DNA of 64,000 nt from an uncultured Ruthenibacterium sp. (GCA_910587145.1 CAJUMH010000004.1:34422-98421); one strand, 5' to 3'; shown: positions 1-9,109, counted from the first letter of the stretch. Notes: generated by a model from the sequence alone, not told the origin. Program-made: numbers and translations.

Positions 1-233
1 AGCAGCCAAAGCAGGAGCGCCTTCTTGAAATTTTGCCGCAGCGCGCGGAAATAGGGGCGCACAACACCCTGCTCTGCGCGCGTGCCCAGCCGGAACGAAA
101 CCGTATACAGCGCGCACGCGCCCGGGCCAATGGTAAGAAGGGGGACGCCCGTAACAACAAACAGCAGGTTTAACGCCACCAGATCGGCCGCGCGCGTTAG
201 CGCGGCCATAAAGCGTGATTCGGGCGACAGCAT
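1..233 (-). CDS. YesL-family (DUF624) membrane protein, 3' part missing
   Basis: The gene enters leftward and runs off the left edge after 77 codons. The visible N-terminus carries MLSPESRFM, then a hydrophobic stretch (LVALNLLFVVTGVPLLTIGPG) and a cluster of basic residues before a second hydrophobic run, the usual start of YesL/DUF624 membrane proteins, which sit beside sugar ABC importers. The start was placed at 233 because GGAGGTG precedes that ATG at good spacing; an ATG at 240 is in another frame. It is the third gene on this strand after anmK and the RpiR regulator, so an amino-sugar uptake operon probably continues outside the window. The exact role of YesL proteins is not known. Confidence 0.7.
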   Translation of the reverse strand, partial: MLSPESRFMAALTRAADLVALNLLFVVTGVPLLTIGPGACALYTVSFRLGTRAEQGVVRPYFRALRQNFKKALLLWL

Positions 234-404
234 TTTGCATACACCTCCAAAAACGGGCCGGAATCAATCAAGTTTGCCGGCGGCGGAAAATCTCTTTACG
301 CCAGCGGAAAACGGAGTGCATCCTGGGCGCAAAAGCAACGGATCCAAAAGGGATGAGCCAAAAAGAATGGATGAAAAAGAATGAAGGCAAAAACCGTCGG
401 AGAC

Positions 405-1289
405 TTATTCCGCGTGGGATCCGGCGGCGCGCCGCACACGGTGCGCGCGGCAGCTTTCGTGGCTTTTTTCCAAACTCTCCGCCGCGCGGCCATAGTCGAG
501 GTGCGCCACCGCGCTGAACAGCGCGTCCACGGCCACCATCTGCGCAATGCGGCTGCTCATGGCGCCGCTGCGCGGCAGGATCTCGGGCGCGGAAAGGTAC
601 AGCGGCGTATCCGCGTTCAGCGCAAGCGGGCTTTTATCAAACTTTGTCAGCGCGATGGTGGGCGTGCCGCATCGCTTTGCCAGCTCCAGCAGCTCCAGCA
701 CCTCGCGGGTGCTGCCCGACATCGAGATCAAAATCGCCGCGTCCTGCGGCGTCAGATTTGCCGCATACGTCAGCTGAATGTGCAGATCGCGGCAAAAGCA
801 TACATTGCGGTCGATGCGCAAAAGCTTGTTGTACAGGTCTTCGGCCACAACGGCCGAAGCGCCCACGCCGAAGATGCGCACCGAGCGCGCGGCCAGAATG
901 AGCCGCGCGGCAGCCTCCACTGAGGCCGGGTCCAGCAGCCTGACGGTGTCGGCCACCGCACGGATGCTGTTGTACTTCACGCTTGCGATCAGCTGCGCCA
1001 CGTCGGTTGCCTCGCGGATATCGGAAAACGTCATCGGCGTTTCCTGCCCGACGGACTGCTCCGACAGCTCCCGGAACAAACTCTTTTTCAGATCCTTCAG
1101 CCCGTCGAAGCCGATGGCCTTGCAAAAGCGCACCCACGCTACCTTGCTTACGCCTGCCCGCGCGGCAAGCTGCCCGATGGGCTGATTGAACACCTGCTCG
1201 ATGTGCGAAAGAAAATAATCCGCAACCTTCTTTTCCGTGGCGCTTAAATTTTCATAGACATTATGCGTTCGCATCTCGATATTTGTCAT
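405..1289 (-). CDS. RpiR/MurR-family transcriptional regulator
   Basis: 294 residues with the RpiR architecture: an N-terminal helix-turn-helix domain (about residues 1-77, recognition part VRFCKAIGFDGLKDLK near 53-68) and a C-terminal SIS sugar-phosphate binding domain (about 115-260, including RIFGVGASAV and ISMSGSTREV). SIS domains of this family sense phosphosugars, in MurR the ligand is MurNAc-6-phosphate. The gene lies 60 bases downstream of anmK and opposite the NamZ-NagZ-MurK unit, so control of peptidoglycan amino-sugar catabolism is a sound inference. The ligand itself is not proven by sequence; GlcNAc-6-phosphate is an alternative. Confidence 0.88.
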   Translation of the reverse strand: MTNIEMRTHNVYENLSATEKKVADYFLSHIEQVFNQPIGQLAARAGVSKVAWVRFCKAIGFDGLKDLKKSLFRELSEQSVGQETPMTFSDIREATDVAQLIASVKYNSIRAVADTVRLLDPASVEAAARLILAARSVRIFGVGASAVVAEDLYNKLLRIDRNVCFCRDLHIQLTYAANLTPQDAAILISMSGSTREVLELLELAKRCGTPTIALTKFDKSPLALNADTPLYLSAPEILPRSGAMSSRIAQMVAVDALFSAVAHLDYGRAAESLEKSHESCRAHRVRRAAGSHAE

Positions 1290-1349
1290 GATGATTCCTC
1301 GCTTTTTACAGCGGCGATGCGCCGCGCTGAAAGCACCGCGGCGGGCCGG

Positions 1350-2534
1350 CTACAGGCTGATTTTTCCCATTACAACGGGATGCGCCGCGCCGGTGGCACC
1401 GGGGGCGTTGTTGGCAATGCCGTACAGGGCCTCGTTGGCCAGCACCGCAAAGGCAACGGCCTCCTTTGCGCCGCTGTCAAGGCCAAGCTGCTCATTTGTC
1501 AGCACGCTGCAGCCGGGCAGGCAATCGGCGATGAACGAAAGCAGCACCGGGTTCATGCTGCCGCCTCCGCCCACGATGAGCCGGTCGGGCCGGTGCGGGC
1601 AAAAGCGCTCGATGCCCACGCGGATGCATTCTGCCGTGAAGCGCGTGGCCGTGGCAAGCGCATCGGTAAGGCTGCAGCCCAGCGCCGCCGCTTCGGCGCA
1701 AAGCCGCTCCACATACGCGGCCCCGTACACCTCGCGGCCCGTTGTCTTGGGCGGCGGTGCCTGCAGGTAGGGATCCTGCAGCATCCAAGCCAGCAGCTGC
1801 GTGTGCACGGCGCCGCCGGCCGCAAGCCTGCCGCCGTCGTCATAGCGGGCCGCACCGTTTGTCAGCTTTGCGGCCAGCGCGTCCATTACCATATTGCCGG
1901 GGCCGGTATCGAACGCATATACCTGTTCCAGCGTGCAGCCGCGCGGCAAAATGGTGATGTTGCCGATGCCGCCGATGTTCTGCAGGCCGACGGTGTGCTC
2001 GGCATCGCGATACAGCACGTATTCCGTGTATGGCACCAGCGGCGCGCCAAGGCCGCCCGCCGCCATATCCCGCACGCGAAAATCGCTTACCACGGGGCAG
2101 CCCATGCGTTCGGCAATCACCGAGGCTTCGCCGATCTGCAGCGTGCCGCGTACCGGGCGGCCCAGATACTGCTGCGTGTCCGGCGCGTGGAACACGGTTT
2201 GGCCATGGCTTCCCACAAAGGCGATGTCACCGGGCGCCACGCCCGCCGCTTCGCACAGAGCGCTGCACGCGTCGGCATGCAGCGCGCCGAGATAAAAGTT
2301 CATCCGGCACAGCTCCTCGCTGCCGCCAAAATCACCCGCGGCCACACGCAAAATGCGCTGCCGCGTTTCGTCGGAAAACGGCAGTGTCAAAAAGGCCCGC
2401 TGTGTCACCTTTGTATCGGCGCCGCAGCCGGTGATCTCCACCAGAACGGCGTCGATGCCGTCGGCGGAGGTGCCGCTCATCAGCCCGATGGCAAGGCGCG
2501 GCGCGGCCGCGTCGGAAAAAAGAGCATGCTTCAT
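1350..2534 (-). CDS. anmK: anhydro-N-acetylmuramic acid kinase
   Basis: 394 residues, near the usual 370-390 of AnmK. The phosphate-binding loop GLMSGTSADGIDAV is at residues 17-30 and a second ATP-binding motif DTGPGN is near residue 210; both are diagnostic. AnmK opens the 1,6-anhydro ring of anhydroMurNAc and phosphorylates it to MurNAc-6-phosphate in the cytosol. It is the first gene of a leftward unit with the RpiR regulator and a YesL protein. The start has a weak purine-rich GGAAGGAAGGAA upstream. MurQ, the etherase that would normally use the product, is not found in this window. Confidence 0.93.
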   Translation of the reverse strand: MKHALFSDAAAPRLAIGLMSGTSADGIDAVLVEITGCGADTKVTQRAFLTLPFSDETRQRILRVAAGDFGGSEELCRMNFYLGALHADACSALCEAAGVAPGDIAFVGSHGQTVFHAPDTQQYLGRPVRGTLQIGEASVIAERMGCPVVSDFRVRDMAAGGLGAPLVPYTEYVLYRDAEHTVGLQNIGGIGNITILPRGCTLEQVYAFDTGPGNMVMDALAAKLTNGAARYDDGGRLAAGGAVHTQLLAWMLQDPYLQAPPPKTTGREVYGAAYVERLCAEAAALGCSLTDALATATRFTAECIRVGIERFCPHRPDRLIVGGGGSMNPVLLSFIADCLPGCSVLTNEQLGLDSGAKEAVAFAVLANEALYGIANNAPGATGAAHPVVMGKISL

Positions 2535-2773
2535 CTGGTTCCTTCCTTCCTTTCACGAAATTGTGAAATAAATTTGCAAAAAACAGAATTCACTGAAATT
2601 TATTATACTATATTTCCCAGCGCTTTTGTCAATTTAAAATAAAATTTTGTCGTTTTTTTTAAAAAATGCAACAGAATCAACGGAAGCGGATTTTCACAAA
2701 CGGAACATAGTTTCTGAAAACAGGCTGCCGGGGATTTTATAAAACAGACGACTGCAGACAGGGAGGCAATAAA
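2535..2773. promoter_or_regulatory. divergent promoter region anmK / namZ with palindromes
   Basis: This AT-rich 239-base spacer separates the two amino-sugar units. On the minus strand TTGACA (2627-2632) and TATAAT (2602-2607) form a promoter with a long 19-base spacer. A palindrome TTTCAC-N6-GTGAAA occupies 2551-2568, and GAAAT-N12-ATTTC at 2595-2616 covers the -10 box. GAAA/TTTC half-sites are what RpiR-type repressors commonly bind, so these are candidate operators for the neighbouring regulator. On the plus strand no confident -35/-10 pair was found; TGAAAA and TATAAA 17 bases apart near 2718-2746 are only possible. Confidence 0.55.
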
Positions 2774-3928
2774 ATGGTACAATGTGGCATCGACCGGATC
2801 GACGAATTTGACGCGCTGTTCCGGGGGAAAAAACTGGGCATGGTCACGTCCGTATCGGGCGTAACGCAGCAGCTTGCGCCCAGCTATCTTGCGGTGCACC
2901 GCCGCTGGCCGCTGACGGCGCTGTTTGGGCCGGAGCACGGCATGTACGGCAAGGCGGATGCGGGCGAGGCCGTGGACGGCGTGCAGACGGACGCGCAGAC
3001 GGGTGTGCCCGTTTACAGCCTGTATGGCGGCGACGAGGGCAGGCATATGCCGCTGGAGGTGCTGGAGCAGCTGGACGCGGTACTCTATGATATTCAGGAT
3101 CTGGGCGTGCGCTTTTATACCTTCATTGCCACGCTGATCGGCGTATTGGAGGACTGCGCCGCGGCGGGCAAGGAAGTAATCGTGCTGGACCGTCCCGCGC
3201 CGCTGGGCGGTGTTACGGTGGAGGGCGGTCTGCTGGATATGGATTACAGCAGCTTTGTGGGGCCGTATCCGCTGTGCATCCGGTACGGCCTTACGGCCGG
3301 GGAACTGGCGGGCATGGTGAACGCCGAACGAAAGCTCGGCTGTCGCCTTACGGTGATTCCCTGCGCGGGCTGGCAGCGCGCGCAGCTGTTCAGCGAAACG
3401 GGCAATCTGTGGATGGCGCCCAGCCTTGCGATGCCGCGCTTTGAAACCGCGCTGCTGTATCCGGGCACCTGCCTCTTTGAGGGTACAAACCTTTCGGAGG
3501 GGCGCGGTACCGCGTGCCCGTTCGAGCTGGTGGGCGCGCCGTTCCTCGACGGGGTGCGCCTTGCGCGGGAGATGAACGACAAAAACCTGCCGGGTGTGGT
3601 GTTTACGGCCGCATACTTTACGCCGTCGGCCTCCAAGTGGAAGGGCGAGGCGTGCGAGGGCGTGCAGCTGCACATCCGCGATGCGCACGCGCTGCGCCCC
3701 GTGCGCACGGGCCTTGAACTGCTGTACGCCATTCGGGAGCGCTGGCCCGAGCAGTTTGCGTGGCAAGAGCGCACGGGCAAGCCGGGCCGCTTTATCAGTC
3801 TGCTGACGGGCTGCGGCGCGTTTGAGCGCGACGTGGCGATCCCGCCGCTGGAGCAGCTGCTTCGGCAGTGGGAGGCAGAGAGCGAGGCCTTTGCCCGGCG
3901 CAAGGCGGCGTACCATTTGTATGAATAA
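2774..3928 (+). CDS. namZ: exo-beta-N-acetylmuramidase NamZ family (DUF1343)
   Basis: 384 residues of the DUF1343/YbbC family, whose characterised member NamZ removes terminal MurNAc from peptidoglycan-derived glycans. The diagnostic FGPEHG motif is at residues 51-56 and YDIQDLGVRFYT near residue 100. GGGAGG stands just upstream of the ATG. Unlike secreted Bacillus NamZ the protein has no signal peptide: the N-terminus MVQCGIDRIDEF is polar, so it is predicted cytosolic and would act on imported MurNAc-GlcNAc fragments. It heads a rightward unit with NagZ-like and kinase genes. Confidence 0.88.
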   Translation: MVQCGIDRIDEFDALFRGKKLGMVTSVSGVTQQLAPSYLAVHRRWPLTALFGPEHGMYGKADAGEAVDGVQTDAQTGVPVYSLYGGDEGRHMPLEVLEQLDAVLYDIQDLGVRFYTFIATLIGVLEDCAAAGKEVIVLDRPAPLGGVTVEGGLLDMDYSSFVGPYPLCIRYGLTAGELAGMVNAERKLGCRLTVIPCAGWQRAQLFSETGNLWMAPSLAMPRFETALLYPGTCLFEGTNLSEGRGTACPFELVGAPFLDGVRLAREMNDKNLPGVVFTAAYFTPSASKWKGEACEGVQLHIRDAHALRPVRTGLELLYAIRERWPEQFAWQERTGKPGRFISLLTGCGAFERDVAIPPLEQLLRQWEAESEAFARRKAAYHLYE

Positions 3929-4117
3929 AGGCAAAGCGCCCGCAAGACGCCCATAAGGCCGAAGGGCGGGCACAAAAGGGATACACGCCGAAGCAAACCG
4001 CTGTCGGGAACGATTTGGAACGCCTTCAACACCGTTTGAAGGGGATATGAAGCTTAAAATTTAAAATCCCCTGATTCTTTGAGAAAAATCGCTTGACAAT
4101 ATAGGGAGGAATACGGT

Positions 4118-5659
4118 ATGACTTTACAGGAACAGATTGGCCAGCGCTTGGTGACCGGTTTTCCGGGCACGGAGCTGACGGAGGATTTTCGCCGTGTGGT
4201 GCGCGAGCATCAAATTGCAAATGTGATCCTGTTTCGTGAGAATATCGAGAGCTGCGCGCAGCTTAGGCGCATCTGCGCGGAAATTCAGCAGCTGGTGCGC
4301 GAGGCGACGGGCCACGGCGCGTTCATCACGATTGACCAGGAGGGCGGTACGGTAACGCGCCTTCCCGCAGACGCCGTCAATGTGCCCGGCGCGATGGCCA
4401 TTGCCGCCACGGGCGACGCCGAAAACGCCTACCGCGCGGGCCTGCTCACGGGCCGCGAGCTGCGGGCGCTGGGCGTGAATTTTGATCTTGCCCCCAGCGT
4501 GGACGTGAACAACAACCCCAAAAATCCGGTAATCGGCGCGCGCAGCTACGGCGACGCGCCGGATACCGTATCCCGCTACGCCGCGCGCATGATCCAGGGC
4601 CTTTTGGACGGCGGCGTGCTGTGCTCGGCCAAGCACTTCCCGGGCCACGGCGATACGGACGCGGATTCCCATCTTGCGCTGCCCTGTGTGGACAAAAGCC
4701 GCGCGGAGCTGGAGCAGATGGAGCTTGCGCCGTTCCGCGCCGCCATTGCGGCGGGTGTGCCCGCCATTATGACAACGCACATCCTGTTCCCGCAGATAGA
4801 GCCGGGCGGCGTGCCGGCCACCATGTCGCGCCGCATTATGACAGAGCTTTTGCGCGGCGAGATGGGCTTCGACGGCCTGATTATCAGCGACTGTATGGAG
4901 ATGCGGGCGATTAAGGATCATTTCGGCACGGTGAACGGTGTAATCGCGGCCATGGCGGCGGGCGTGGATCTGGTATTTGTCACGCACAATACGCTGCTGG
5001 GCGGCGAGGCCGCGCGCGCAGTGCAGCAGGCCGTGGCGGACGGGCGTTTGGATGCGGGCGAGATGGCGGCCAGCGCGCAGCGCATTCTGGCCTATAAGGA
5101 AAAATGGGTGGACGACGTGCCGGCCGGCTCGTTCGATTTTGAAGCCGCGCGTGCCGAAAACGAAGCGATGCTGCAGGCCACCATCACCGAGGTGCACCGC
5201 CCGGCGGCGGGCATTCCCGTGCTGGGCGAACATCCGCTGTGCATCGGCTGCCCGGCCTACCGCACCTCGCTGGTGGGCAATGTGGACGACGGCAAGGCGA
5301 ATCTCTTCGGCAGCCGGATGGCGCAGGAGCTGCACGGCGAGGCCGCGACGATGACATCCGACCCCGGCGACGCCGAGATCGAAGCGCTGGTGCAGGCCGC
5401 AAAAGCGCATTCCGGGGCCGTGGTGGGCACGTTCAACGCGTATCTGTGCCCCGGCCAGCGCGCGCTGGTGCGGGCTCTGGCCGAGGCGGGCGTGCCGACG
5501 GCGGCCGTGGCGCTGCGTGCGCCCTACGATCTGGCCGGCCTGCCGGAGACGGTATGGACGCTTGCCGCTTTTGAGTATACCCCCCAAAGCCTGCGCGCGG
5601 CCGCGCGCGTGCTGCGCGGCGAGGCGAAGGCGGCCGGTAAGCTGACGGTAACACTGTAA
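4118..5659 (+). CDS. nagZ: beta-N-acetylhexosaminidase, GH3, NagZ type
   Basis: 513 residues: a GH3 barrel (about 1-330) and a C-terminal alpha/beta domain (about 345-510). It shows DQEGG (73-77), the NagZ-specific loop KHFPGHGDTDADSH (172-185) with the catalytic His185, and nucleophile Asp258 in IISDCMEMRA. NagZ enzymes release terminal beta-GlcNAc. GGGAGG precedes the ATG. No signal peptide is visible, so the enzyme should act inside the cell, consistent with its NamZ neighbour 190 bases upstream. The kinase gene follows after 23 bases. Substrate preference (GlcNAc-MurNAc versus other beta-GlcNAc) is inferred from context. Confidence 0.92.
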   Translation: MTLQEQIGQRLVTGFPGTELTEDFRRVVREHQIANVILFRENIESCAQLRRICAEIQQLVREATGHGAFITIDQEGGTVTRLPADAVNVPGAMAIAATGDAENAYRAGLLTGRELRALGVNFDLAPSVDVNNNPKNPVIGARSYGDAPDTVSRYAARMIQGLLDGGVLCSAKHFPGHGDTDADSHLALPCVDKSRAELEQMELAPFRAAIAAGVPAIMTTHILFPQIEPGGVPATMSRRIMTELLRGEMGFDGLIISDCMEMRAIKDHFGTVNGVIAAMAAGVDLVFVTHNTLLGGEAARAVQQAVADGRLDAGEMAASAQRILAYKEKWVDDVPAGSFDFEAARAENEAMLQATITEVHRPAAGIPVLGEHPLCIGCPAYRTSLVGNVDDGKANLFGSRMAQELHGEAATMTSDPGDAEIEALVQAAKAHSGAVVGTFNAYLCPGQRALVRALAEAGVPTAAVALRAPYDLAGLPETVWTLAAFEYTPQSLRAAARVLRGEAKAAGKLTVTL

Positions 5660-5682
5660 ACGCCCGAAAGGCTGGTGAGAAG

Positions 5683-6609
5683 ATGAATTACGCGGTTGGA
5701 ATGGACGGCGGCGGAACAAAGACGAATCTGGAGGCGCGGGCCGAGGACGGGCGCGTGCTGCTGCGCGCCGCGTTTGGCTCGATGAATCTGAACAGCGCCA
5801 GCGAGCAGACGGTGGCCGAAACCTTTCGGGACTGTGCCGCGGCGCTGCGGGCGCTGCCGGGCGGCCTGGCCGACTGCCGGGCGGTGTGTATCGGCAGTGC
5901 GGGCGTGAGCAATCCGGACGCGTGCCAAACGCTGGAGCGGCTGCTGCGCGGCTGCGGCTACGACGGGCCGCTGCTGCTGCGGGGCGACCAGGAGACCGCA
6001 CTGGCCGGCGCACTGGGCCGGCCGGACGGTATGGTGCTCATTGCCGGAACGGGTTCCATCTGCTTTGGCCGCGATGCGGCGGGCCGAACGGCACGCTGCG
6101 GCGGCTATGGGCACAAGATCGACGATGAGGGCAGCGGGTATGCGCTGGGCCGCGACGCCCTGGCCGCCGTGGTGCGCGCCGGGGACGGCCGCATCGCGCC
6201 CACAATGCTTACACGGCTCGTTTATGAGCGCCTCGGCATCGCCGATGTGCGCGGCCTGGTGCGGTTCACCTATGCGCCCGACACCGATAAAAAACAGATC
6301 GCCGCCCTTGCGCCGCTGGTATCCGAGGCGGCGGAGGCCGAAGACGCGGCTGCGGGGCGGATCGTGCAGAAGGCGTGCCGGGAGCTGGCGGCGCTGGTGG
6401 AGCCGGTGGCCGGGGCGCTGCGGTTCGAGGCGGGGCAGCTTGCGCTTGCGGGCAGTGTTCTGCTGCACGCAGAGGCGGTGCGCGCCGGCGTAACGGCGCT
6501 GCTGCGCGAACGGTACCCAAGGCTGCAGTGCGTTACACCCAAACAGGACGCCGCCAGCGGCGCTGCGCTGCTGGCCTGTGAGGCGGCGCGCGGCGCGCCA
6601 GCCTGCTGA
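5683..6609 (+). CDS. BadF/BadG-type N-acetylglucosamine/N-acetylmuramic acid kinase (MurK-like)
   Basis: 308 residues of the BadF/BadG/BcrA/BcrD ATPase fold. The N-terminal phosphate loop DGGGTKT is at 8-14 and a second nucleotide-binding loop LIAGTGSICFG near 120-130. Family members include eukaryotic GlcNAc kinase and clostridial MurK, which phosphorylates both GlcNAc and MurNAc at C6. Position directly after namZ and nagZ supports this: those enzymes would release the free amino sugars. GGTGAGAAG precedes the ATG at short spacing. Which of the two sugars is preferred cannot be decided here. Confidence 0.85.
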   Translation: MNYAVGMDGGGTKTNLEARAEDGRVLLRAAFGSMNLNSASEQTVAETFRDCAAALRALPGGLADCRAVCIGSAGVSNPDACQTLERLLRGCGYDGPLLLRGDQETALAGALGRPDGMVLIAGTGSICFGRDAAGRTARCGGYGHKIDDEGSGYALGRDALAAVVRAGDGRIAPTMLTRLVYERLGIADVRGLVRFTYAPDTDKKQIAALAPLVSEAAEAEDAAAGRIVQKACRELAALVEPVAGALRFEAGQLALAGSVLLHAEAVRAGVTALLRERYPRLQCVTPKQDAASGAALLACEAARGAPAC

Positions 6610-6775
6610 AAAAAGGGAAAAAGCGCCCGAAGGGCAAAAGAAAATCGATCCGCCGTTTTTCCGATCCGCGTGCGCGGTTTGAACCATCGCCCGAGAGGAA
6701 GGGCAAGCAGGGAGCGGCTTTCCATGTAAAGCAAAGCATCGAAAAAGGAAAAGCATTGAAAAAGGAGAAATTGTT

Positions 6776-7264
6776 ATGCAAGATATGCTGGTAAAATTGT
6801 ACGAGCTGCCGCCCGAGGCGGCGCTGGCCGCGCCGCGCGACGAGAGCGTACGGATCCGCCGCGCGATGGCGCCGGATAAGCTGCGCGTGCTGGAATGGGT
6901 GAAGGAGCATTCCGGGCGTTCGGCGGCAGGGGAATGCGATGTGTGTTTTGCGCATACGCCCATCTCGTGTTTTCTGGCCACACGCGGAAAGCAGATCCTC
7001 GGCTATGCCTGCTACAACGCCACTGCGCCGGACTTCTTTGGCCCCACGCGCGTGCTGGACGAAGAACAGGGCAGCGGCATTGGCAAGGCGCTTTTGCTGC
7101 GCAGCCTTGCGGCCATGCGCGCCGAGGGCTACGCCTATGCCATTATCGGCGGCGTCGGCCCGCAGGAGTTTTACGCAAAATGCGTGAATGCCGTGCTGAT
7201 CCCCGGCTCGAACCCCGGCATTTACCGCGATTTTCTCGGCGGTATGCGGGAGCCGACCGAATAA
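6776..7264 (+). CDS. GNAT-family N-acetyltransferase
   Basis: 162 residues with a GNAT core; motif A, the acetyl-CoA pyrophosphate loop QGSGIGKA, is at 98-105, and ATRGKQILGYA forms the preceding strands. AAGGAG precedes the ATG. It lies 166 bases after the kinase on the same strand and before a strong terminator, so it is probably the last gene of the amino-sugar unit. GNAT proteins acetylate amines; an N-acetylation of an amino sugar would fit but is only suggested by position. Confidence 0.78.
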   Translation: MQDMLVKLYELPPEAALAAPRDESVRIRRAMAPDKLRVLEWVKEHSGRSAAGECDVCFAHTPISCFLATRGKQILGYACYNATAPDFFGPTRVLDEEQGSGIGKALLLRSLAAMRAEGYAYAIIGGVGPQEFYAKCVNAVLIPGSNPGIYRDFLGGMREPTE

Positions 7265-7390
7265 GGCGGGCGACAGGAAAGCCGCCCTTTCCCGACGGCG
7301 AAGCGTTGGGAGCTCTTCGCCGGGGCAGACGAAAAGCCGCCAAGGCCGTGCGCAGGACAGAATGGGAGGGCGGCCGGGCCGTGTACAGAA

Positions 7391-7434
7391 AAAACCGCAT
7401 CGGCGGGGGGATTCCCCCGCCGATGCGGTTTTTT
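7391..7434. terminator. bidirectional intrinsic terminator
   Basis: A 17-bp perfect stem (AACCGCATCGGCGGGGG and its complement) with a short loop lies between A and T runs, so it can stop the rightward amino-sugar unit and the leftward ackA transcript. Confidence 0.92.
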
Positions 7435-7555
7435 GCGCTGTTTTGATCGTTGCCGCCGGGCCGCGGCGCGGCGCGGCGGCGTCGGCGGGGTACACAGGCA
7501 AGGACGGAACCCTGCGGAGGCACGCCTGTGCCCGGCGCGGGCTGCGGGCAAACGC

Positions 7556-8752
7556 TTATTTGCCCTCTACCAGCGCTTTGGTATCCCGGGCGATCATCAG
7601 TTCCTCGTTGGTGCAGACGATCAGCACCTTCACGCGGCTGTTGGCGCCGCTGATATCCAGAATATCGGAGGTGCGCTGCCCGTTCTTTTCGGCGTCGATG
7701 GAGACGCCCAGATATTCCATATTCTCGCATACCAGCGCGCGTATCTGGTTGTCGTTTTCGCCGATGCCGCCCGTAAAGACCACGCAATCCAGCCCGCCCA
7801 TCGCGGCCGAATACGCGCCGATATATTTTTTAATCTGATAGGCCAGCATTTCGATGGCGAGCTTCGCGCGCTCGTTGCCGGAATCGGCGGCGGCCCATAC
7901 ATCGCGCATATCGCTGGAAACGCCCGAAACGCCCAGCAGGCCGGATTTTTTGTTCAGGTAATCGGCCATCTCCTGCCCGGCAAAGCCCAGCTTCTGCTCC
8001 ATGTACGTAACAACGCTCGGGTCGAGGTCGCCGCTGCGCGTGCCCATCAGTACGCCGGCCAGCGGGGTGAGGCCCATGCTGGTATCCATGCATTTGCCGG
8101 CGTTGACGGCGCTGATGGAACTGCCGTTGCCCAGATGGCAGGTAACCATTTTCAGCGCGTTGCTGTTCAGATATTTTGCGGCGGCCATGCTGACATAGCG
8201 GTGGCTGGTGCCGTGCGCGCCGTAGCGGCGAATGGCGTGCTGCTCGTACATCTCGTAGGGAACGCCGTACATGTACGCCTTCGCGGGCATTGTCTGGTGG
8301 AAGGTGGTGTCGAACACCACAACGTTGGGTGTCTGTGCGCCGAACACGGCCTTCGCGCTGCGCAGGCCCTGCACATGCGCCAGATTGTGCACCGGGGCCA
8401 GCGGCGCGATCTCTTCGATCTTATCGATGATGGCGTCGGTGACGATCTCGGATTTTGTAAAGAATTCGGCGCCCTGCACGATGCGGTGCCCGATGGCCGA
8501 GATCTCGCTCTTATCCTTCACAACGGCGCCTTCACCGGTCGTCATCATTTCAACGACCTTCATAAACGCTTCGGTGTGCGTGGGGAACGGAGCTTCTGCG
8601 GCCCACTCGCCGCCGTTTGCCTTGTGCGTGATCTTGCTGCCGTCGATGCCGATGCGCTCGCACAGGCCCTTGCACAGCACCTTTTCGCCCTCCATATCGA
8701 TCAGCTGATATTTCAGCGAGCTGGAACCGCAGTTGATGACCAGAATTTTCAT
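7556..8752 (-). CDS. ackA: acetate kinase
   Basis: 398 residues, the normal length of AckA. It begins MKILVINCGSSSLKYQ, contains MGTRSGDLDPS near residue 236 and the C-terminal FTGGIGEND. The enzyme interconverts acetyl-phosphate plus ADP and acetate plus ATP, the energy-yielding end of fermentation. GGAGGAATGTTCCG precedes the ATG. A well-formed promoter (8833-8861) and a short hairpin lie in the leader. No pta gene is adjacent. The neighbour TmcAL, divergent, consumes acetate. Confidence 0.97.
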   Translation of the reverse strand: MKILVINCGSSSLKYQLIDMEGEKVLCKGLCERIGIDGSKITHKANGGEWAAEAPFPTHTEAFMKVVEMMTTGEGAVVKDKSEISAIGHRIVQGAEFFTKSEIVTDAIIDKIEEIAPLAPVHNLAHVQGLRSAKAVFGAQTPNVVVFDTTFHQTMPAKAYMYGVPYEMYEQHAIRRYGAHGTSHRYVSMAAAKYLNSNALKMVTCHLGNGSSISAVNAGKCMDTSMGLTPLAGVLMGTRSGDLDPSVVTYMEQKLGFAGQEMADYLNKKSGLLGVSGVSSDMRDVWAAADSGNERAKLAIEMLAYQIKKYIGAYSAAMGGLDCVVFTGGIGENDNQIRALVCENMEYLGVSIDAEKNGQRTSDILDISGANSRVKVLIVCTNEELMIARDTKALVEGK

Positions 8753-8796
8753 CGGAACATTCCTCCTATTTTTTGCACGGCGCGGCCGCGCCCTTT

Positions 8797-8817
8797 AAAA
8801 AGCCGTAAACGGCTTTT
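8797..8817 (-). other. hairpin in the ackA leader
   Basis: AAAAGCCGT and ACGGCTTTT pair around a tiny loop, followed on the minus strand by TTTT. It sits between the ackA promoter and start codon and looks like a short attenuator or an mRNA-stabilising stem. Confidence 0.5.
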
Positions 8818-8832
8818 CATTCTTTCTTTTTT

Positions 8833-8861
8833 ATTATATAATGGAAAAAAATGATTTTCAA
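8833..8861 (-). promoter_or_regulatory. ackA promoter
   Basis: TTGAAA (8856-8861) and TATAAT (8833-8838) on the minus strand are 17 bases apart, about 80 bases before ackA. The divergent 250-base space to tmcAL shows no comparable plus-strand promoter; it is purine-rich. Confidence 0.8.
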
Positions 8862-9109
8862 GGAAAAGACAGAGAATTCCGGCGGGAAATCCGGCAAAAA
8901 ACGCCGCAAGCCGAACAAAAGCGGCATTTTGCGCAAAAAACGCGGGCGTTTGTGGCAAAAAGCGCGCCGGCAGGCGAAAAAATGCCCCAATGCAGGGGGA
9001 GCGCGCGCCCGCTGGCTGCGGCAACGCGCCGCAAAGGGGCAAAAGAGCAAAGCGGCAAACTATTCCGGAGGGAGGCCTTGCCGGAAGGTGCCAAAAAGGG
9101 GGAGAATCT

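Noticed and set aside
4093..4117. TTGACA before the NagZ gene as a promoter
   Set aside because: The only -10-like hexamer at correct distance lies over the start codon, so transcription would begin inside the gene.
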